50,346 nt of DNA from Planctomycetota bacterium (GTDB taxonomy: Bacteria; Planctomycetota; Phycisphaerae; Phycisphaerales; SM1A02), in the NCBI GenBank assembly GCA_024226535.1, contig JAAELP010000018.1, forward strand, positions 1-50,346, in the 5' to 3' direction. Shown here one piece after another: positions 1-7,775 of the stretch (its first letter is position 1; each line of letters starts with the position of its first letter). A program made the translations under genes and the position numbers. The notes below the pieces were generated by a model. The model was given only the letters and a program-made list of their open reading frames with translations, ran no database searches and was not told where the DNA came from.

Positions 1-75
1 GCAGCGTGGGGCTGCCGGCCCCCTTCCGGACGATCGTCGGCCGCATCCCTGGGGGACTTTATCCCCTCGCACCCC

Positions 76-1251
76 TCACGGGCACTCGATGCCCCAGTTG
101 GCGAGCAGGGTGACCAGGTCCTGCGCGTCGATGTCCCCGTCGCCGTCGAGATCGGCCTGCGGGAACTGCGAGCCCCAGACCGCGAGCAGGATGTCCCGAT
201 CGGTCTCGTCCACGTCACAATCGCCGTTGATGTCACCGGTCTGCTGGAGCCCATACGTCGATCCGAAGTTGCCCAGCACGGTCACGAGATCGTTCACGTC
301 GACCGACCCGTCGGGCACGACGTCCGCCTGTGACCAACTCGTGCCGAACACGGCGAGGACGAGATCGATGTCCACCTTGTCCACCACCCAGTCACCGTTG
401 ACGTCGCCGAGGAGGTCGCGGCCGGCGATGGCGCCCCACTCGCTGAGAACGGTAGTCAGGTCCTGTACGTCCACGACGCCGTTGGCGTCGAGGTCAGCGC
501 GGGCCCAGCTCGTACCGAACGTCGCCTCGACGAGATCGAGATCGACCTGTCCGACGATCTTGTCGCCGTTCACGTCCGCGAGCAGGTCGCGCCCGGAGGT
601 CGCGCCCCACTGCGCCTGCACGAGGTTGAGATCGATTTGGCTCACGAGCCCGTCACCGTTCACGTCCGCGAGCGCGTCGCTCCCGGCCCAGTTGCCGAGC
701 ACCGCCACAAGATCGACGACATCGACGAGATCGTCCCCGTTCACGTCCGCGAGCAGTCGGCGGGCGAGGTTGCGTCCCCAGTTGGCGAGGAGCATGTTCA
801 GGTCGACGTCACCGACCACGCCGTCGCGGTCGAAGTCGCTCTGAGCCGTGGCGGTGCCCCAGTCGCCGAGGACCCTCGCGAGATCCGAGCTGTTGACGAC
901 GCCGCTGCCGTTGACGTCGCCGATCAGCCGGGTCCCGCACGTGGAGCCCCACACCGCCTGGACGATCGCCAGATCGCGGTCGTCCACGGTGCCGTCCCCG
1001 TCGAGATCAGCGAGGGGATCGGGCAGTCCCCAGCACCCCAGCACCTTGACCTGGTCCTGCACGTCCACGAGGCAGTCGCCGTTCGTGTCGCCGAGGATTC
1101 GCGTGGCGGAGTGCGGCGCCTGGGCCTGAATGGGTAGGCCGAGCCTCGGCGTCGGACTGGTGCCGCTCGCCTGGCCGGGCGCGGAAGCGGTGAGCCCGGC
1201 GGCGAGCAACAGGCTCGAGAGCGCAAGTGTCGATCGTGTGATTCGTGTCAC
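76..1251 (-). CDS. secreted protein of twelve dockerin-like EF-hand repeats
   Basis: The predicted 391-residue protein starts at a GTG (1249-1251) preceded by GGAGG at 8 nt. The ORF is open further upstream, but that part reads like non-coding shadow. An N-terminal signal peptide (TRSTLALSSLLLAAGLTA) is followed by about twelve calcium-loop units of the form D-x-N/D-G-D...D-L-x-x-V-L-x-x-W-G. They are arranged as six pairs joined by short linkers such as GRDLLADVNGD, and no other domain is visible. Dockerin modules normally occur as one pair at the end of an enzyme, so this repeat-only form is unusual. It is presumably exported and calcium-binding; partner unknown. Confidence 0.8.
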   Translation of the reverse strand: MTRITRSTLALSSLLLAAGLTASAPGQASGTSPTPRLGLPIQAQAPHSATRILGDTNGDCLVDVQDQVKVLGCWGLPDPLADLDGDGTVDDRDLAIVQAVWGSTCGTRLIGDVNGSGVVNSSDLARVLGDWGTATAQSDFDRDGVVGDVDLNMLLANWGRNLARRLLADVNGDDLVDVVDLVAVLGNWAGSDALADVNGDGLVSQIDLNLVQAQWGATSGRDLLADVNGDKIVGQVDLDLVEATFGTSWARADLDANGVVDVQDLTTVLSEWGAIAGRDLLGDVNGDWVVDKVDIDLVLAVFGTSWSQADVVPDGSVDVNDLVTVLGNFGSTYGLQQTGDINGDCDVDETDRDILLAVWGSQFPQADLDGDGDIDAQDLVTLLANWGIECP

Positions 1252-1447
1252 GGGTGGAACCTCCGTTTCAGGAGCCCCGCCGCCATTGAGTGAATGACGG
1301 ACGGAACGTGAGACCTGGAACCGGAAGCACCACGAATGGCTCCCGGATCCGCGAGAGCCCCACCTCGTGAGCCACATGATACCGCCGCGCGCACCCGGCG
1401 CGCTCATCGAATGCGGAAGAACGTTCGGAGCCCCGGGGAGTCCGCGT

Positions 1448-2983
1448 TCAGCGTCTCTGCTGCTGCTGGAGGTACGACCGCAGCCGGGTCTTCTCGGCGT
1501 CGTCGAGAACGCCGTCCCCGTTCTCGTCGAACTTGCTGATCGCCCAGTCCTGCTCCGCGAGCCCGTTGCCACCGCGGCCGCGCGAGAGACCGTGGGCGTG
1601 TCCCGCCGCACCGGGGATCCGACGGAGGCGCTCGTTGGGAACCAGGCCTTGCAGACGCGTCATGTACTGCACGTCGTAGCGGCGCCTCACCTCGAACGCG
1701 CGCTCGAGCGCGTCGTCCGGCTTCGAGTACCGGTGCTTGCCACCGCTCTCGGCCTTCTGCAGATAGCGTGCGGTGAACCGTTCCGGTTCGTGGTGAAGCG
1801 TCAGCCGACGCAGGTCGTCGTTGATCGGACGCAAGCCGGCGAGGTACTCCTGCTCCAGCGCGACGATCGCCTCGCGCACCTCGGGGTCGAGATCGTCGAG
1901 CCGAACGGCCGTGCGCAGGATCCTGCCGGCGCGCGTGGGCCGGTAGATCCGGGAGAACGCGCGGTCGTTGACCTTGGCCATGAACGGTTCGGCGTCCTCG
2001 GGCGGCAACGCCGCCTTGACGGCCTGAACGAACTGCTCGCTCGTATCGCGAACCGCGGTGCGCCGCGCCACGATATCGCCACCGATCCGGACGAGCTCCT
2101 CGGCGTCGCCGGCCCGGGACGCGGCGAGCATCGGCTCGCGCGATGCCGCGAGCACCTCGTTGCGACGTTGGAGCGCCGTGTCGAGTCGCTGCTCGTACGA
2201 GGCCAGGAGCGCCGCGGCGGTCCGGACGACACCCGAATCCGATGGGAGCCGCTGGAGGATCAGGAAGACGTTGAGCGATTCCCCGGACAACTCGCCCATC
2301 GCCAGGGTCTTCTCCCGACGCAGGCGCCGCTCCAGGCTCGGCCAGCGTTGCTGCTGGTCTTCCGAGAGCAGCGCGTACACGGTGAACAGGAACCGGTCCG
2401 TGATCTTGGACTGCTGCTCTCGCCACTCCTCGGCAATGCGGACTTGCTCGTCGCGCATCATGCTCGCTTCGGCGCCGCGATCCGAAACGAGGCGGCCGAT
2501 CCTCTCCTGGATCTGCGCGGCCCCCTTCTCGTACTCCTGCCAGATTCGGTCGCGGACGCGGTCGTTGGGCGCGTCGTTGGCCTTCTGCTTGGCGTTGTCG
2601 CGAATCTGCCGCATGTGCTCGCGCAGCGTCCTCTGCTGGAGACGCAGCTCGTTGTTCTCCTCGGCGGTCCGCGGCGGACGGACCTCGCGCATCGCGGCCC
2701 GGGCGAGGGTGATTCCCCGCTCGACGTCTTCGGAGTAGTCGCGGAACAGTTCGGTGATGATCGAGGCCTGGTCAGATTCGAGCGCCAGCACCTCGTCGAA
2801 GAGCTGGAGATCGCGGCGGAGGATATCCGGGTGCAGACCCGATCCGCCCTGGAAGGTGGTCCAGGTGCTCGGCCCCTGCCCAACCGCCGGCATCGCGGCC
2901 ACGAGACCGCCCACGCACGCCACGGCGAGCACGGCCGCCCGCACCACACCGCAGCCCCTCCTCACGAATCGACGCATCCGCAT
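1448..2983 (-). CDS. secreted helical protein with C-terminal EF-hand
   Basis: The 511-residue protein starts at an ATG with AGGAGG about 7 nt upstream. It has an Arg-rich N-terminus and a hydrophobic signal segment (AAVLAVACVGGLVAAMPAVGQ). The body is highly charged and helical, with long Glu/Arg/Gln-rich stretches that suggest coiled coils. One EF-hand-like loop (FDENGDGVLDDAE) lies near the C-terminus, just before a poly-Gln/Arg tail. I do not recognise a named family. The same-strand dockerin gene lies about 200 bp downstream. Probably exported; function unknown. Confidence 0.75.
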   Translation of the reverse strand: MRMRRFVRRGCGVVRAAVLAVACVGGLVAAMPAVGQGPSTWTTFQGGSGLHPDILRRDLQLFDEVLALESDQASIITELFRDYSEDVERGITLARAAMREVRPPRTAEENNELRLQQRTLREHMRQIRDNAKQKANDAPNDRVRDRIWQEYEKGAAQIQERIGRLVSDRGAEASMMRDEQVRIAEEWREQQSKITDRFLFTVYALLSEDQQQRWPSLERRLRREKTLAMGELSGESLNVFLILQRLPSDSGVVRTAAALLASYEQRLDTALQRRNEVLAASREPMLAASRAGDAEELVRIGGDIVARRTAVRDTSEQFVQAVKAALPPEDAEPFMAKVNDRAFSRIYRPTRAGRILRTAVRLDDLDPEVREAIVALEQEYLAGLRPINDDLRRLTLHHEPERFTARYLQKAESGGKHRYSKPDDALERAFEVRRRYDVQYMTRLQGLVPNERLRRIPGAAGHAHGLSRGRGGNGLAEQDWAISKFDENGDGVLDDAEKTRLRSYLQQQQRR

Positions 2984-3075
2984 ATCCGTTCCTCCTGTCG
3001 AGCCCCGGGGGGCTCTCCGCGCCCGGCGACAGCGTCAGGCGAGGCTCGAGCCGTTCAACGCCCTGCCAAACCGCT

Positions 3076-3930
3076 TCATGCATGGGAATCGGCGATTTTC
3101 GACGGCCGCCCGCAGGCCCGGCACCGCTCGTAGAGAAAAACCGCCGACGCCACGGCGACGTTCAGCGAGGGCACCTCGCCGGCCATGGGGATCTCGGCGA
3201 CCGCGTCGCACCGCTCGAGCGCGGCTCGGCTGAGCCCATGGCCCTCGGATCCAAACACGTACCCCACCCGCTCGGCCGGGGCGACGTCCCACGCCGGCCG
3301 AGCCTCGACGGTGACCTCCGCCGCGACGAGCTTGACGTTCCACTGCTCGCGCAGCCGATCGAGTTCCGCCGGCCAGCCCGGGGCCACGGCCCACGGCACC
3401 GAGAACACGTGTCCCATCGAAACCCGAACGGACTTCCGGTAAAGAGGATCGCAGCTCGTGGGATCGAGCACGATGCCGTCGGCGGCGAACGCGGCCGCGT
3501 TGCGGAACAACGCGCCCATGTTGTCCACGTTCGTCAGCCCCTCGGCGACGAGCAGCGTCAGGCGGGGCCGTCCCCGCAGCGGACCGAGCGCCGCGTCGAG
3601 GGTCAGCTCCGAGGCCGCCGGACGCCGCCCCGTCGCCAACACGCCCCGGTGCACGTGGAAGCCCGCGATCTGCGACATCAGCCCGACGTCGGCGAGGAAG
3701 ACCGGCACGTCGTCGGACAGCGCGGCGAGATCCGGCGCGAGCCGCTCGTGACGCTCGGGGCTGAGCAGCACGCGGTCCACGCGTTCGGGGGTCCGCAGCA
3801 GCCTCCGCAGAACCAGCTCCGACTCGGCCATGAACAGACCGTCGCGCCCGCGCAAGTCGCGGTCTCGCACGTCACGAAACGGCTCGAGGCGAGGATCGTC
3901 GAGCGTCGTGATGTGCGCGGGTGAGGACAT
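3076..3930 (-). CDS. SpoU-family tRNA/rRNA 2'-O-methyltransferase
   Basis: This 284-aa protein has an N-terminal substrate-binding region (about 1-110) and a C-terminal SPOUT knot domain. All three SpoU motifs are visible: NVDNMGALFRNAAAF (135-149), YVFGSEGHGL (224-233) and IPMAGEVPSLNVAVASAVFLYE (247-268). Family members transfer methyl from SAM to ribose 2'-OH of tRNA or rRNA; the target here cannot be told. The ATG at 3928-3930 is chosen because homology starts there, although the frame is open further upstream. It lies 14 nt after the 196-aa gene in the same direction, so the two are probably co-transcribed. Confidence 0.88.
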   Translation of the reverse strand: MSSPAHITTLDDPRLEPFRDVRDRDLRGRDGLFMAESELVLRRLLRTPERVDRVLLSPERHERLAPDLAALSDDVPVFLADVGLMSQIAGFHVHRGVLATGRRPAASELTLDAALGPLRGRPRLTLLVAEGLTNVDNMGALFRNAAAFAADGIVLDPTSCDPLYRKSVRVSMGHVFSVPWAVAPGWPAELDRLREQWNVKLVAAEVTVEARPAWDVAPAERVGYVFGSEGHGLSRAALERCDAVAEIPMAGEVPSLNVAVASAVFLYERCRACGRPSKIADSHA

Positions 3931-3944
3931 GGGCGTAGCGATGA

Positions 3945-4535
3945 TCACCCGCCCGGCGTCAGCACCCATCCGTGCAGGCTGAGCTGACCGACGGGCCCCA
4001 GCGGCATCGCGCGGTGCAGTCGTGTCGGGCGGTTCCACACGGTGGACATGGAGAGCCACTGCTGCCAGCGCGGGTTGACCTCGATCGGGGAGGTGAGCGA
4101 CGCGGCGACCACGAGCTGAAGCGGCGTGATGCCGGCGGTGAGCGGGCGGCTGAGCTTCACGGTGTCGCCGTCCAGCTCGTCGATCCACTTGTTCCGGGAC
4201 CAGTCGTGGATGACCGTCAGCTCGATGATCACGCGATCGCCCGTGCGGGGATCGAAGATCGCCAGGTCCGCGTGCTCACGACTCCCGGTGACGCCCGACT
4301 CGGCGTACGGCGGCCGCGGGTGGAGCGTCCACCCCGGCTCGCGCTCGCGGGCCGCGGCGACCGCCTCCCAGAGGCACCAGTTCTGGAACGAGCATCCCGT
4401 CTCGGCGAACAACGCGACGTCGCTTGCGCGCGCGGCGAGCCGATCCCCGAACACCGAGAACACGGCGTCGACGAGGTCGCCGTCGCGCGCCGCCAAGTCG
4501 GCGTGCGGATCGTGCGTGTGCTCCACGGCGTCCAT
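3945..4535 (-). CDS. conserved hypothetical protein, possible PD-(D/E)XK-like fold
   Basis: This 196-aa protein is not one I recognise. The segment EHADLAIFDPRTGDRVIIELTVIHDW recalls the D...E-x-K core of restriction-endonuclease-like folds, but Thr stands where the catalytic Lys would be. It is rich in Trp (FQNWCLW, HDWSRNKW, PRWQQW). The ATG at 4533-4535 has no Shine-Dalgarno; a TACACT hexamer ends 6 nt before it, so the mRNA may be leaderless. It heads a likely operon with the SpoU gene. The nuclease resemblance is a weak inference. Confidence 0.65.
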   Translation of the reverse strand: MDAVEHTHDPHADLAARDGDLVDAVFSVFGDRLAARASDVALFAETGCSFQNWCLWEAVAAAREREPGWTLHPRPPYAESGVTGSREHADLAIFDPRTGDRVIIELTVIHDWSRNKWIDELDGDTVKLSRPLTAGITPLQLVVAASLTSPIEVNPRWQQWLSMSTVWNRPTRLHRAMPLGPVGQLSLHGWVLTPGG

Positions 4536-4541
4536 GGGGGC

Positions 4542-4547
4542 AGTGTA
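4542..4547 (-). promoter_or_regulatory. -10 element of a probable leaderless promoter
   Basis: On the minus strand TACACT lies 6 nt before the ATG of the 196-aa gene and no Shine-Dalgarno is present. The layout matches several other starts in this window. Confidence 0.45.
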
Positions 4548-4556
4548 GAGGATCCC

Positions 4557-6404
4557 CTAGTGGAACACCTCGTCCCGCTCGTGCCAGAGCCCCTCCTCGG
4601 TCTCACGCCTCTTCCTGATACCCGCGAGCCGGCCGTTGATCGCCTGGTCGAGGATCGGCGCCAGGGTCTGGGCGACCTCCACACGGGGCATGTAGACGTA
4701 GTCGGCCCCGGCTTCGTAGAGACGCTCGGTCTCCTTGATCTCGATCGCGTTGACGATGATCGTGGCCTGGGGATTGATCGTCTTGAGCGAGCGCACGAGG
4801 TCGAGGTTCGACGTGCCCTTGAGGAAGTCGTCCTGCACGGTGCAAATGACGACCCGGGCGTTGTCCACGCCGGTATGCAGGAAGGTGTCGGGGTTGGAGA
4901 AGTCGCCGTACACGACGTCCACGCCGCGCTTCTTGATCTCCGGGTGGATGTTGACGTTGAAGTCCACCACGAGGATCTCGCGGAGCAGCGCCGGGTTGCG
5001 CTTGCCGAGTTCGTAGAGGAGCGACGACGCCACGCGGTGGAAGCCGAGCAGCGCGATGCCGTACTCCTTCTCCTCCTCCTTCGGGGCGCCCGTCGTCGGC
5101 AGCTTGAAACCGAGACGCTCCAGCAAGGGCGAGAGCACGTCGTTGATCGGATCCGCGTACTTGAAGAGCATCGGCGTGATCAGCGCCGTGATCACGAACG
5201 CGAAGATGATCGACGCCACAAGCTCGCTGCTGAGGTGCCCGAGGCCGAGGCCCACGAAGGCGATGACGAGGCTGAACTCCGACACCTGCGCAAGCTTCGT
5301 CGACGCCACCATCGCGTTGCGCCGGTAGAAGCCCGTCACGTACATGAGCGGGAAGAAGATCAGGTAGCGGGCGGCGATCGAGATGACGCTGAAGATGACC
5401 GCGAGGATCAGGACCGCCGGCCCGTCGGGCACGGGGATCAGCATCCCCAGGCCGACGAAGAACAGCGTGACGAAGAAATCCCGGACGATGCTCACGCGCC
5501 CGACGACCTCGTGGCTGTACGGGAGCGACGCGATGCTCGCGCCGGCGATGAGCGCTCCCATCTCCATGGAGACGGACATGTGCCAGTTGAAGCCGAATAC
5601 CGACTCGGTCAGGACGTCGAGGCTGTTGCCGAGGAACCCGATGCCGAAGCACCACGCGACCGCGCCCACGAGGATCAGCTCCGGCCGCTTGGCGATCCAC
5701 GCGAACGCCACGGGTACGACGTACTTCGCGATGAGGACCGAGATCACGAGGAGCAGGCCGATGCCGACGAACGACATGAGGATCGGCACGATCTCCGGGG
5801 CCGCGAAGTTCGGCTGGAGCGCGATGACCACGATCGCCCAGATGTCCTGGAAGATGAGCAGCCCGAGGGCCACGCGCCCCACCGAGGTATCAAGCTCGAA
5901 GCGCTCCTGCATGAGCTTGACCACGATCAGCGTGGAGGACGCGGCGGTGACGAAGCCCACGTACAGCGGCGCGTAGTTCGGCCCGGCCCCGGTGCCGGCG
6001 AGGAGCGTTCCACCGACGCCCAGCGTGACCAGCGTCATCGCGAGCAGCCACCCGAAGAGCACGCAGAGCGGGAACTGGACGAGCCCCGCGATGATGACCG
6101 TGCGCCCGCTCGCCAGCAGCTTGCGGATGTCGATCTCCAGGCCGATCAGGAACAGGAGCAGGATCAGGCCGAGGCTGGCGATCGTCTGGATATTGTCCCC
6201 TTCGTCATCGACCATGCCCATCCCCACCGGGCCGGCGATCACGCCCGCGACGAGGAAGGCGGCGATCGGGGGCAACCGCAGCCGCGTGAAGGCGACGGCG
6301 AGGAAGCCCGCGACCAACAAGGCCACGCCCATATCGCGGACGAGATCGGGTATTCCGCCGCCGACGGCGAGGGTCCAGACGGGCTCCGGCACGAGGTCGA
6401 GCAT
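4557..6404 (-). CDS. CPA2-family (Kef/YbaL-type) cation:proton antiporter with TrkA-N domain
   Basis: The 615-aa protein has about 12 membrane segments over residues 20-400, including the conserved GLILLLFLIGLEIDIRKL region and AASSTLIVVKLMQE. A cytosolic TrkA-N/RCK-type nucleotide-binding region follows (about 440-590: IALLGFHRVASSLLYELGK, ILVVDFNVNIHPEIKKRG, VVYGDFSNPDTFL). Such proteins exchange K+ or Na+ for H+ across the inner membrane and are gated by the nucleotide domain. The glycine motif is degenerate (GFHRVAS). The gene stands alone, with a possible TTGACA/TAGACA promoter directly before its start. Confidence 0.88.
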   Translation of the reverse strand: MLDLVPEPVWTLAVGGGIPDLVRDMGVALLVAGFLAVAFTRLRLPPIAAFLVAGVIAGPVGMGMVDDEGDNIQTIASLGLILLLFLIGLEIDIRKLLASGRTVIIAGLVQFPLCVLFGWLLAMTLVTLGVGGTLLAGTGAGPNYAPLYVGFVTAASSTLIVVKLMQERFELDTSVGRVALGLLIFQDIWAIVVIALQPNFAAPEIVPILMSFVGIGLLLVISVLIAKYVVPVAFAWIAKRPELILVGAVAWCFGIGFLGNSLDVLTESVFGFNWHMSVSMEMGALIAGASIASLPYSHEVVGRVSIVRDFFVTLFFVGLGMLIPVPDGPAVLILAVIFSVISIAARYLIFFPLMYVTGFYRRNAMVASTKLAQVSEFSLVIAFVGLGLGHLSSELVASIIFAFVITALITPMLFKYADPINDVLSPLLERLGFKLPTTGAPKEEEKEYGIALLGFHRVASSLLYELGKRNPALLREILVVDFNVNIHPEIKKRGVDVVYGDFSNPDTFLHTGVDNARVVICTVQDDFLKGTSNLDLVRSLKTINPQATIIVNAIEIKETERLYEAGADYVYMPRVEVAQTLAPILDQAINGRLAGIRKRRETEEGLWHERDEVFH

Positions 6405-6410
6405 GCGACC

Positions 6411-6440
6411 TGTCTACCGCACCCGTCGCGCTGCTGTCAA
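6411..6440 (-). promoter_or_regulatory. candidate promoter of the antiporter gene
   Basis: Minus-strand TTGACA (6435-6440) is followed after 18 nt by TAGACA (6411-6416), which ends 6 nt before the ATG. Transcription would begin at or next to the start codon. Confidence 0.45.
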
Positions 6441-6689
6441 ACACGCGTGAAGGTCTCCTTTTCCGCCCGCCGCGCGTAGCGGACCCCCCCGCGTTGGGGC
6501 GGACTCCCCACCGGCCTGCACACGACTCCGCACGCGGGTCCGGCGGTGGCCGTCACGCGCGGGGGGGGCGGGGAGCCCGGCGAACGCGCGCATGCGCGCA
6601 ACATCGTGTGGCAGAGCGGCTTGAGGCAGGGCCGGCGCCACGATGGCGGCCTTCCTCGATCCGGGGCCCGTTGGCAGTCGGTTTGCACA

Positions 6690-6716
6690 TCCTTCGGGAG
6701 ACCCACACCCGAAGGA
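6690..6716 (+). promoter_or_regulatory. hairpin overlapping a ribosome-binding site
   Basis: Perfect 9-bp inverted repeat TCCTTCGGG / CCCGAAGGA (6690-6698 and 6708-6716) with a 9-nt loop. The right arm contains most of the AAGGAGGG Shine-Dalgarno (6712-6719) of the small ORF at 6728, so folding would hide it. Confidence 0.5.
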
Positions 6717-6727
6717 GGGGATCGCAC

Positions 6728-6892
6728 ATGGACACCGCACCACGGACCGAACCGAACGCCGACGCGTCGGGCCCCGACGCCGAGATGGCGTTCGACTGCG
6801 CCTGTCACGTGTACATCGACTCGCGCGCCGGCCGGATGAGCTACCGGCTCGTCCTCGAGCCGTTCGACGAACTGGAGGACCTCGCCTCCTGA
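6728..6892 (+). CDS. small acidic protein of unknown function (54 aa)
   Basis: The short ORF is supported by a very strong Shine-Dalgarno (AAGGAGGG) 8 nt before the ATG. The product is acidic, with one Cys pair (FDCACHVY) and a C-terminal segment SYRLVLEPFDELEDL that looks like an ordered strand-helix. No family is recognised. Its ribosome-binding site lies in a hairpin arm, so translation may be controlled by RNA folding. It ends about 155 bp before a long palindrome that could stop transcription. Confidence 0.55.
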   Translation: MDTAPRTEPNADASGPDAEMAFDCACHVYIDSRAGRMSYRLVLEPFDELEDLAS

Positions 6893-7047
6893 GGATCGAG
6901 GGGAGCGCCCGGGACGCGCCGGCCTGCCGGCCGCGTGTCCCCTTTGCGGAGGGCGAAGATGCGGTGATCGATCCGCTGCACGACGGTGTCCGGAGGGGGG
7001 CATCCTCGATGAGCCGGTCGTTCCCGCGTCTTCCCGAGAAATAGAGG

Positions 7048-7091
7048 AATGGGGTCGGGTCTGATTTGCGAAAATCAGACCCGACCCCATT
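7048..7091. repeat. perfect 20-bp palindrome with GCGA loop (REP/MITE-like)
   Basis: Arms 7048-7067 and 7072-7091 are perfectly complementary (AATGGGGTCGGGTCTGATTT and its reverse complement) around a GCGA tetraloop. It sits between two convergent genes and could work as a two-way terminator, though no U-tract follows. Its perfection and GGGGTCGGGTC core resemble mobile palindromes scattered in environmental bacterial genomes. No transposase is nearby. Confidence 0.75.
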
Positions 7092-7115
7092 TCCATAATC
7101 GTCTGCTGGGGTTGC

Positions 7116-7775
7116 TTACAGGCGGAGCAGGTCCTCGACGTGCTCCAGGAGGCGGCTTGCGTCCAGGGGCTTGCGGATGAAGCCGTCCGGCCCGCACTCG
7201 CCGAGCTTGCGGATCTCCGCCTCGTCGACCACGCCGGACATCAGCAGGACCCGGGTGCCGCGGTGCTCCTCGCCTTCGCGGATACGCCGGCAGAGCACGG
7301 CGCCGTCGAGGTCGGGAAGACAGCAGTCCAGCAGGATCAGGTGCGGGCGCAACCGCTCGGTGAGCAGGCCCGCTTCGTAACCGTTGACGGCGGTGGCGAC
7401 GTCGAAGCGCTCGTCGCTGCCGAGCAGGTCCGTGAGAAGCTCCAGCACGTCGGGATCATCGTCGACGATGAGCACGCGACGCGTGGGGCTCTCCAACACG
7501 TCCGTGGGGATCGAGTTGGACTCGAGGAACCGGATCAGCTCCGACCGCGGAATGCGCCGGAACTTGGAACCGGGCACGCGAAAGCCCTGGAGGCGTCCGG
7601 TGTCGAAGCAGCGGATGATCGTCTGGAGGGAGACGTTGCAGATCTCCGCCGCCTCCCCCGTCGTGAACACCTTCTTCTCCGCCCAGTTGGCCTTTCGATC
7701 GTTGCGGCTCGTCATGTCCTTCTCTCTCCCCGGTCCCGTTCGCGACCGCCCGTACGTGCTTCCGGACCCACTCAT
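7116..7775 (-). CDS. HTH (excisionase/MerR-type) - response-regulator receiver fusion
   Basis: The 219-aa protein has an N-terminal helix-turn-helix (about 36-86, FTTGEAAEICNVSLQTIIRC...) and a C-terminal CheY-like receiver (99-219) with VDDDPD and the phospho-acceptor Asp150 in LILLDCCLPDLDG. This order is the reverse of usual response regulators, where the receiver is N-terminal. The ATG at 7773-7775 overlaps the recombinase stop (ATGA) and has GGAGG 4 nt upstream. A second start, MTSRNDRK at 7715 with GAAGGA, is also possible. Translational coupling suggests joint function or control with the recombinase. No sensor kinase is nearby. Confidence 0.85.
   Translation of the reverse strand: MSGSGSTYGRSRTGPGREKDMTSRNDRKANWAEKKVFTTGEAAEICNVSLQTIIRCFDTGRLQGFRVPGSKFRRIPRSELIRFLESNSIPTDVLESPTRRVLIVDDDPDVLELLTDLLGSDERFDVATAVNGYEAGLLTERLRPHLILLDCCLPDLDGAVLCRRIREGEEHRGTRVLLMSGVVDEAEIRKLGECGPDGFIRKPLDASRLLEHVEDLLRL

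Larger units (their letters stand above)
6405..6727. other. intergenic region between antiporter and 54-aa ORF
   Basis: This 323-bp stretch contains the candidate minus-strand promoter next to 6404 and, at its right end, the hairpin that overlaps the ribosome-binding site at 6712-6719. The GC-rich middle shows runs of C and G but no gene I can support. Confidence 0.6.

Noticed and set aside
3972..6479. 835-codon plus-strand frame rich in His, Glu, Asp and Arg
   Set aside because: It lies opposite the antiporter and SpoU-side genes, and its composition is that of a reverse-complement shadow.
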